Below, one piece after another: positions 55,510 to 64,000 of a DNA stretch of 64,000 nucleotides. Every line of letters begins with the position of its first letter. Position 1 is the stretch's first letter. This stretch comes from Anomaloglossus baeobatrachus. Its lineage: Eukaryota; Chordata; Amphibia; Anura; Aromobatidae. The notes under the pieces are model-generated. The model worked only from the letters and a program-made list of their open reading frames with translations. It made no database searches and was not told where the DNA came from. The stretch is taken from NCBI RefSeq assembly GCF_048569485.1, contig NC_134356.1, positions 94,984,604 through 95,048,603 of the forward strand. The letters are read 5' to 3'. Made by a program: the position numbers and the translations under genes.

Positions 55510-56951
55510 CAGGAGACGTTGAATCCCTGTACACCAGTATTAAACACTGTGACGGACTTCAGGCCACTCAATTCTTTTTGGAAATGTCCAATACATCAAT
55601 GGACATGGTGGCCCTAATAATGGAGTTGTTGGAGTTCACCTTAACTCACAACTTTTTTGTCTTCAAGGGGTCCTTCTATCTGCAGCTCCAGGGAACAGCT
55701 ATGGGGGCCTCTTTTACCCCCTCCTATGCCAACCTGTTCCTGGGGCTGTGGGAGAGGGACCTCTTCCTGTCGGATCAGCTGCCATCAATGGACAGTGTCC
55801 TCTTTTGTACACGGTACATCGACGACATCTTTTTGATCTGGCAGGGTACGGAGGCTGAACTCCATGAGTTCATGAAAACTCTCAACTCCAATAATTTGAA
55901 TATCCGCATCACCTATACCCACCACATGCAGTCCATCGATTTCCTTGATGTTACAGTCAAAAAGGATCTTAATAATACCATTCAAACCGAAATCTATCGG
56001 AAAGAGACTGCGGGGAACATGCTATTGCATGCGACCTCATCCCATCCTGGCTATATGATCCGGTCCATTCCAGTGGGCCAGTTCCTGCGACTCCGTAGGA
56101 TCTGTTCCACTGATTTGGACTTGGAGAAAAGAGCCGTTGACCTTAAGCAGAGATTTTATGCAAGGGGTTATAGTAGGCGATGTGTCAAGAGAGCCTATAA
56201 CAGGGCAAGACATTCTACTCGTCATTCCATGTTTTACGCCCCCAAGAGATCTCAAGTATGTGATACTTTAAGATTTGTCACAGATTATCATGGTCAATTT
56301 CCAGCGATGAGATCGTGTCTGCAGAAATTTTGGCCCATCTTGCAGGCCGATCCGATCTTGGCCAAAATAATTCCAGACAGGCCCATGTTGAGTATCCGGA
56401 GATCTAGAAATTTACGCAACCATCTTGTTGCCAGCCACTATGAGGGAGTCGCTCAGCCTTCTCCATTTGGCCCTGTGACCCCTCGTACTGGTTGTGCACC
56501 CTGTGGCCGGTGTGTAGCCTGTCCAAATGTGGACAGGACCAATTCATTCTCCGACTCCATGGGGGCACATACTTTTTCCATTAAAAAACACATCACCTGT
56601 ACTACGACGGCGGTGGTCTATTATGCCACCTGCCCCTGCCCCAAAATTTACGTTGGTCCGACGACTAGGCAATTTAAGGTGCGCATTCGTGAGCACGTAA
56701 ATGGGATTATTGCAGCAGCAGATTGCCAAGACATTTCATCTCTAAAAACTATCCCACATCATTTTAGACAATATCATCAGTCTAATCCAACGTTGTTACG
56801 GGTCAGGGGTATCGACCATCTTGACTCTAATATCCGTGGTGGCAAGATTAGCCAGAGACTGGCCAGGATGGAGGCTAGATGGATTTGGACTCTAAAAACT
56901 CTTCACCCTATGGGTTTAAATGAAAACATCTCTTATACCTCATTTTTGTGA
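55485..56951 (+). pseudogene. Penelope-like reverse transcriptase palm, thumb and GIY-YIG endonuclease
   Basis: The frame is 488 codons long. TLLVTGDVESLYTSI holds the first catalytic aspartate, QGTAMGASFTPSYANLFLG is the next RT block, RYIDDIFLIW holds the catalytic YxDD pair, and IDFLDVTVKK is the following block. After the thumb comes a cysteine cluster (CAPCGRCVACP, near residues 325-335), then the GIY-YIG-type nuclease core VVYYATCPCPKIYVG and the RQFKVRIREHVNGI helix. It ends WTLKTLHPMGLNENISY, the usual tail. These are the hallmarks of GIY-YIG-bearing Penelope-like elements, which prime reverse transcription at a nick. The enzyme part is intact, but the frame lacks the upstream fingers. 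Confidence 0.9.
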
Positions 56952-58000
56952 TGGTCGTGGTTTTTTCTTTTTGAGGGGGTTTCTTTTCTTCTGTTTTTAT
57001 TATGATATATTTATATGTTTTTCTTTTATCATTTTATTAGGCGTCTTCTGCTGGATACGTCCTGCATGTGTTTTCGGTTTATCTATATGTTCGGCCGGAG
57101 GACTTTGAATATTCATCAATTTGATATCGCCAGATTGATCAAGAACTATGCTTTGGGATTTAAAGATTGGATATATGCACTTTTTGACCCTTTATACATA
57201 ATGTCTAATCTGTAACCTTGGTGTTCTGTGTATGCGTATGTGCAGACACGTATGTATGTCCAGCGTATGTGTGTGAGTATATGTGTGTGGTTGGTTGTGT
57301 GTTAGTGGGTGTATGTGCACGTACTTGTATGTGCACATATGTGCATGGATGTTCAGGGCAGTGTATGTGTGGATGTATGCCGTGTGTATGTGTGCATATG
57401 GACGCATGTATGTGTTACATGAGCACCAGCTCATGTACGAGTGTAATTGTGTGCATGTTTAGTGCGCATGTGTGTTTGCACATGCCCACGTGCACGTATG
57501 GCATGTGTACAATGTGAGCATGTGGCCCAGAGTGTGTGTGTGTGTGTGTGCGTGTGTGTGTGTGGGTATGTCCACATGTGTTGTGTGCATGCGCACACGT
57601 GAGAAAGTGTGTGAGCACATGTGTGTGTGTGGGTGTGCTTATGTATGCATGGGTGTTGTGGGTTGTATGCGCACACATGCATATTCACATGGAACACCGT
57701 GGCTCTGTATAATAACATTTTCAATACTTGGTGTTTTTTGTTATTTTGTTATATGTCCTTTTGTAATTGCCCTGTTGGATATTACCATCTATCTGAAGTC
57801 TTAATTGTACTTCTATTCTTATTTCTAATATGAGATATGGCTCGAGCTATAACTCCTAAATAATACTGAATACTAATGCATAATACAATATTCTATGTGA
57901 CTGCACTCTTATCCATATGAGTATTTCCATCCCTTATATGGTATTATGGTATACACCATAATATTATGTTTTGGCCATATACTATTCCTATCCTCTAATA
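56952..58000 (+). repeat. 3' Penelope terminal repeat, left of the Tc1 insertion
   Basis: It begins with the T-rich 3' region, passes the uninterrupted TTAA site near 57150 and a GT-rich tract (57225-57690), and reaches TCCTCTAATA, where the Tc1 entered. It matches 47112-47472 plus 52131-52960. Confidence 0.88.
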
Positions 58001-59583
<1,583 letters not shown>

Positions 59584-59585
59584 TA

Positions 59586-60264
59586 TCTCCTATAGCTCCG
59601 GCTGATGTATGCACATGCGTGTCATGGGCGCCGGGACGCGGTCGCGGCGCCGCGCCGAATTACCCTGCGTGACGTCCGCTCGCGTGACTGCCATGTGATG
59701 CGCACACGTGGTAGTCATGTGATCGGAAATGTCGGGCGGGGGGCAGCGCGGCGCGCGACAAGCGTCCCTGGTTGCCCTGGACATTGCGTGCGTCATGGAG
59801 ACGCTAATTCTTTGTGATCCACACCGATTGGCGGACGCCTCCTTTTTAACTCACACTTCCCCTCACTGTACCACGCCCCCTGACGAAGGCTTCACAGCCG
59901 AAACGGCCGTCGGGTTGGACGCAGGCTCCGTCTGATCTCCACACTTTTCCAGGTAATAGCTGAATTATCCAACTACTGTCCCCTTGATGTTTGGGGCGCT
60001 GGGGTCCCTTCCATACTCCCCCAATCAAACCTTGTGCAATCCTCAGCTTTCCTGGTGGACTGTTGATTACTTGATTGTACACATAGGTATATCGGTTCAC
60101 ATGTAATCATTGCCTAATATATGTATTGATATTTATGACTTGTCAGCAGTCTGTTAAAGATCTATTGCCTATGTCCACACTTGTTAGTGCCGCCCTGCAC
60201 CTATCCACCTAATAAAGTTTTCACCTTTGTATCCTGGACTCTGGTCGTATATTTCTCTTGTTTG
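59586..60264 (+). repeat. 3' Penelope terminal repeat, right of the Tc1 insertion
   Basis: It matches 52966-53740 except for a deletion of about 100 bp near 60042. It includes the GC-rich block and the hammerhead, and ends at TTTCTCTTGTTTG before the target duplication. The final piece stops where the central copy runs into the coding region, so it is a truncated terminal unit. Confidence 0.85.
59869..59926 (+). ncRNA. Hammerhead ribozyme in the 3' terminal repeat
   Basis: CTGACGA lies at 59880-59886, GAAACGGCCGTC ends at 59911, and stems I-III are as in the central copy. The core is identical to that at 53254-53285. Confidence 0.88.
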
Positions 60265-60278
60265 CCCTCTTGTTCATG

Positions 60279-60725
60279 GCAGCCACTGGAGAGGCAGATT
60301 GGAAGAAGGGCCTGTGTTAGAGTCGTCCAAGGCCCAGTCACTACCAAAATTGGTGACTAACCTCCAGGCCAGGGGTCCCCGGACTTGGGAACCCGTGACA
60401 AGGACTGCCGGGTAATGAACTTTTTACCTGGCCCTTGTGGGTGTCACCTGGACCCGTTCCTGGACTTGGGTAAAGGGGTGTGCACCAGTGTTTAGCGGTG
60501 GCACTAGGGAACTGGTTGTTTGGGTGGGAGCAACAAGACGGTGGCCCGGTCCGTCCTGTTCCGTTTGTATGTGCAACGTTTAAGATCTGTGCCTCACGTA
60601 AGGGAAGAAATTGTTTACTGTTATTATAATTGTACTCTGTTTTTACCCCTTTTTCTAGTTCCGGTTAAAAATAAATGGTGGTGGTCGGACAGCCCGTGGA
60701 CGGTCTGAATTCAACCAAGGGGGAA
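60279..60725 (+). other. Right part of the old LTR-element interior, with polypurine tract
   Basis: This is a continuation of the interior after the Penelope insertion. It reads GCAGCCACTGGAGAGGCAG and leads through GC-rich, probably non-coding sequence to AAGGGGGAA just before the 3' LTR. A 62-codon plus-strand frame at 60227-60415 begins in Penelope sequence and is not a gene. Confidence 0.55.
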
Positions 60726-61747
60726 TGTAGCTCCCTGGAATACCAGGTAGATGTACACATAGGCCCCCGCATAACACCTATCCCACATAGGGTTAAATCA
60801 GCTGACCTGAAACCCTAGCCACCCCCCCAGGGAAGAACAGACACCAGTGGGCGGGACCAGGCGGATAGGGAACGCCCACCTAGGGGTCTGGAGAGCCTGG
60901 GGCGGGAAAACAGTCAGAGTCGAGTTTCAGTTTGAGTTTGGAGTGGAGGTGAAGCTGACAGGTGCCAGGGTCGGAGCCCTGACATCTTGGCTAGGTGGCA
61001 GACGGTAGCCAGAGTCTGCAGGAGACGGAAAGACAGCTGCTGGAGATCCGAGGTGGACCGGGGCAGGGTTGGAGCTCGCCGGTACTGACACCGGAGAACC
61101 GACCCGTAAACCGTGTGCACAGAACGGGTACTTGGACCCTGAAGCCAGGACCGGCACCGACGGCCTAGCTAGTTAACCAATTGAGGGCAGGATTTTAGGT
61201 CACAAAAAGTAGACAACCACCCACCGAGAGGGATAGGGCAACCGCCAGGGCCTGTAGATCCCAAGGGTCATCGTCAGACGGGCACGGCTCCCAACCAGAG
61301 GACCGGGAGTGGACTCCTGTGTTTCAAACCGGGAAGTCCTACCTACAAAACACACTGAGTGCAGAGGAGAGAAACTTTGACTACCAGCCCAGGTGTGGGA
61401 TCAGATACACCCGTCTGCGTCGGCCGGCCACCGTCACCTTGGTTTACCACGAGACTTGTGTGCTTTATTCGACCGTGAGTAACATCGCCGGCCCCTGCAA
61501 TCACCATCCTCAGCATAGAGACACTGGGCCCCGGGACATCCATCCCTACTCATGGAGGGGTTAACATCCAGCTGCCAGCCCAACGTCCCCGGGAGCCCCG
61601 CAACGGCAGCGGTGGTGCTGCATCTCACCACACAACGTGGGTGACGTCACAGACATTTTACAACCAATCCCATATAAATATGTCCCCGTTTATTCAGGGT
61701 GTCCACGCGACCCCCGGGTCCAGAGAACCCCTCGAGCTGTAACGTAG
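60726..61747 (+). repeat. 3' long terminal repeat of the old LTR element
   Basis: It starts TGTAGCTCCCTGG and matches 33603-34660 with many substitutions and several small gaps (1022 versus 1058 bp). The following 50 bp (GATCTGGATCCGAGCAGCG up to ACCATCACA at 61797) may also belong to the LTR, since they look like a typical GC-rich LTR end. Confidence 0.75.
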
Positions 61748-61797
61748 ATCTGGATCCGAGCAGCGCTGGCTGCTGGCACGGGGGCGGCACACCATCA

Positions 61798-62265
61798 CAA
61801 ATAACACTTCATACAAGTGTTGTCAAAAGAATACTGTATCTGGGATTTGTTCCCCAGATTTATCTCAAATAACTTATATACCAGTTAGGATGATTTTTGG
61901 AATCAAGATATATGGTCTGATTAACGAAACGTTGACCTCTTTCCCTTCAAATCCCAAGTATTTGGAGATAAAAAGCTTCTCAAGAAAAGAGACACCTTCT
62001 CAGCTGTCCCAGTGAAGAAACCAAAAAGAACTTGACTGTTTGAATGAAACAATCATGCTGTACAAATTACAATATAGACACAAATTGCTCTAAATACAAA
62101 AGTTTTTGGAAAGTTCTTCACAGGCAAATAAACTGATAAATCATATACAAATTGTCGGTGCTTATTTTACATGCAGAAATCATCATCAGTGTGTAGACTG
62201 TATGATGGAATTGATAGTTTTATTCTTTCACAGTTTGTATTATTGTTTCTTGTTTTTGTCAGGAC
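61798..62265. other. Flank of the nested stack, probably old Tc1 sequence
   Basis: AT-rich DNA without a readable frame. Its position next to the Tc1 block at 62270 suggests it is the 3' part of the same dead element, but no terminal repeat is visible. Confidence 0.4.
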
Positions 62266-62410
62266 ACGTTTTTTTAATCATCCCAAACCATCTCAATTGG
62301 GTTGAGTTAAGGTGGTTGTGGAGGCCATGTCATCTGACACAGCACTCCATCCTATCCCTTTTCGGTTATGTAGCCCTTACAAAGCCTGGAGCTGTGTTTT
62401 GGATATAAAA
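62266..62410 (-). pseudogene. Tc1-like transposase scrap
   Basis: On the minus strand near 62285-62345 one reads LNPIEMVWDD, preceded by WPPQPP and a stop. This matches the [12 protein letters not shown] block of Tc1 transposases that holds the catalytic glutamate. The rest is too decayed to follow. Confidence 0.65.
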
Positions 62411-63390
62411 CTGTTTCAAAGAAACATTAAATAATTTCCCATAAAAATATAAAATTTTATTAGAGATGTTTAAAAAAAAAAACAAAACAGGAATAAACCT
62501 GAGAATAGACAAGCCAAAATATATAGACAAACAAAAATATACTAGAACATAACCATAGGTACAGGACAGGAAAGGGTTAGTTGTCGCAACAATAAGACAA
62601 AGAGGCTAAAAAGGCCACAGAGACGCAATGTTAATGCAGCCCTGTATAACCTTGCTACTTCCTCCCTAAAATAGACCCAAATATAGAGGGTGAATATAAA
62701 GGGGGGGAGGAATAAAGGAGCATGACTAAGTGTGCAAATCGCATATGTCTGTGAGTGACTGTGCTGTGGGCAGAGTTTCATCGCACATCACAGCCCAGCA
62801 TCTCGCGCGCTCTCTCCTTCACCGCAGAGTGCTGCAAGCACGAGTGATGCTCCTCCCACAGCCTAGTCACTCACAGAGACTGGGTCCCGCTTCGGTGATG
62901 CCGGTTCAGCTTCCTATTCCACAAGTTGAAGTGACATCACCGGACATCAGAGGTCACTGCAGCCTGGGTCATGTGATGGGGATCAGTGGACAGCGATAGC
63001 GCCGCTCACAGGCAGAACTGACAACAGAAGGTATTTAGAAAAAGCCTTCTGTCTTTGCTTTACATCGATGTGGCCATTATACTTTATAATACAATGGGAT
63101 TAATAAATGGCTCTAACAGAGGCGCTGCAAACCAAAGGGTTAAAAAAATAAGAAAAAATATACAGGGATGCACAACCAGTTAGGTGAGCAGTATTTTACT
63201 CTTTATCTTCTAAATCCATAGCGGATTCACACAGGAGCGCCTCTCTCTTTTCTTTTTTATTTTGTTTATGCTTTGTAATGGACCACCTCTTTAAATGCCT
63301 TCATGATCGTCATCCTCTCTAGCAGTAATATGTACGGTATATATGGAGTAACAGCTTCACAGCAGGCCAATTCAAGTCACTTTTTTTTCT
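62411..63390. other. No gene recognised, one inverted repeat
   Basis: GTCTGTGAGTGACTGTGCTG (about 62747-62766) is partly complementary to CAGCCTAGTCACTCACAGAG (about 62860-62879), a hairpin with a loop of about 95 bp, possibly the centre of an old MITE. The remainder looks unique. Confidence 0.45.
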
Positions 63391-63393
63391 CAA

Positions 63394-63480
63394 AGGGATC
63401 TGTCTCCAATTTTTTTGCTATGCCATATGGAGCAGCATCATGTAGGGTAAGATCCTGACTTCAGCGATGTGTCACTTAAA
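63394..63480. repeat. Truncated relative of the 11448 TTAA MITE
   Basis: AAAGGGATCTGTCTCCAATTT, ATGGAGCAGCATCATGTAGG and CTTCAGCGATGTGTCACTTA parallel the left part of the MITE at 11448-11791. Only the first 90 bp or so remain. Confidence 0.6.
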
Positions 63481-63512
63481 CTGCATTTACAGATAATTGT
63501 GAAAGAATGTTG

Positions 63513-63782
63513 TTAAAGGGACTCTATCAGAATGACTGTTTAAACCAAGTACAGACACTCATGCATCACAGTGGTGCCAATCATTTCAATACACCTTCCC
63601 ACCTATTTACACCTTTCTCTGGCTCTATGAAGCTAAAGCCATCAATCAAAGAAGAGGGGAGGGTGGAGATAGAAGGAATACAAGCAGGTGGGAAGGTGTA
63701 TATAAATGATTAGCCCCGCCATGATGTACGAGTGCCTGTACTTGGTTTGAACAGTCATTTTATGCTGACAGAGTCCCTTTAA
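63513..63782. mobile_element. MITE flanked by TTAA, piggyBac-type, second subfamily
   Basis: TTAA lies at 63513-63516 and 63779-63782. The inverted ends are AGGGACTCTATCAGAATGAC and the imperfect complement of it before the right TTAA. Inner inverted segments CCAAGTACAGACACTC/GAGTGCCTGTACTTGG and CACCTTCCCACCT/AGGTGGGAAGGTG make it a near-complete foldback. It is 270 bp and non-coding. Confidence 0.8.
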
Positions 63783-64000
63783 AAATTCTTGTTTCACAAA
63801 TATTTTTCAAAGTAACAGACTGAATCTGTGTTCTTTGGGTGAAAAGATTTTTGCATAGTGCAAACAATTATTGTTCTTGGCAGTGCATTGTCCTGTTGTC
63901 CAAGTTGTCTTGCACTGGCAAAAACCACAATTACAGAGTGTAATCCCTTCACGGGGCCTCCAATGGCAGTGGTGAAAGACGATTTCCCTGCCGTGGCCAT
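63783..64000 (-). other. Open frame of unknown nature at the right edge
   Basis: A minus-strand frame of 68 codons starts at the window edge (MATAGKSSFTTAIGGPVKG) and ends at 63794. I do not recognise it. It could be an exon of a host gene or part of a transposon beyond the edge. No splice site or terminal repeat decides this. Confidence 0.25.

Overview
The window looks like transposon-dense nuclear DNA from a vertebrate, most likely a frog. That assignment is an inference from repeat families I associate with anurans: TTAA-flanked elements ending in CCCCTTAGTGACGG, TAA-flanked elements full of GCGATCGCTGG-type motifs, hAT-type elements ending in CGCTCATCTCTA, Penelope-like elements carrying hammerhead ribozymes, and Tc1 and L2 copies. 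I recognise no host protein-coding gene and no rRNA or tRNA gene. Almost every long open frame belongs to a mobile element.

Region by region. 1-5514: most of a hAT DNA transposon on the minus strand, with an uninterrupted 1125-residue transposase and a 118-bp tandem array. 5515-13.5 kb: a SINE, a palindromic Penelope-type insertion with a 17-bp target duplication, a decayed minisatellite split by another Penelope-type insertion, a possible solo LTR, a TTAA MITE and a second SINE. 13.5-20.2 kb: an inverted copy of a non-coding family (called GGATAAC here), two TAA/TTA-flanked MITEs and a LINE scrap. 20.2-30.9 kb: two decayed Tc1 copies, each split by hAT-type elements with exact 8-bp target duplications; the second is also split by a TAA-flanked MITE. 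30.9-33.6 kb: little recognisable.

33.6-61.75 kb is one nested stack. The outermost layer is an old LTR element whose interior encodes a proline/alanine-rich protein and a piece resembling a cold-shock domain. A GGATAAC element (35.6-44.0 kb, 13-bp target duplication) and a Penelope composite (44.66-60.26 kb, 14-bp target duplication) inserted into it. The GGATAAC element was then hit by a young Ty3/gypsy chromovirus (36.3-42.0 kb, 5-bp duplication) and a Tc1 with an intact 345-residue transposase (42.3-44.0 kb). The Penelope composite was hit by a 4.65-kb TTAA element (47.5-52.1 kb) and a decayed Tc1 (58.0-59.6 kb). In each case the empty site can be read either from the flanks or from a sister copy in the window.

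The two most unusual signals are the cold-shock-like domain inside an LTR element and the many hammerhead ribozyme motifs. Several of the hammerheads have a canonical core and mark Penelope-type terminal repeats. 61.75-64 kb holds Tc1 and MITE remnants and one unassigned open frame at the right edge.
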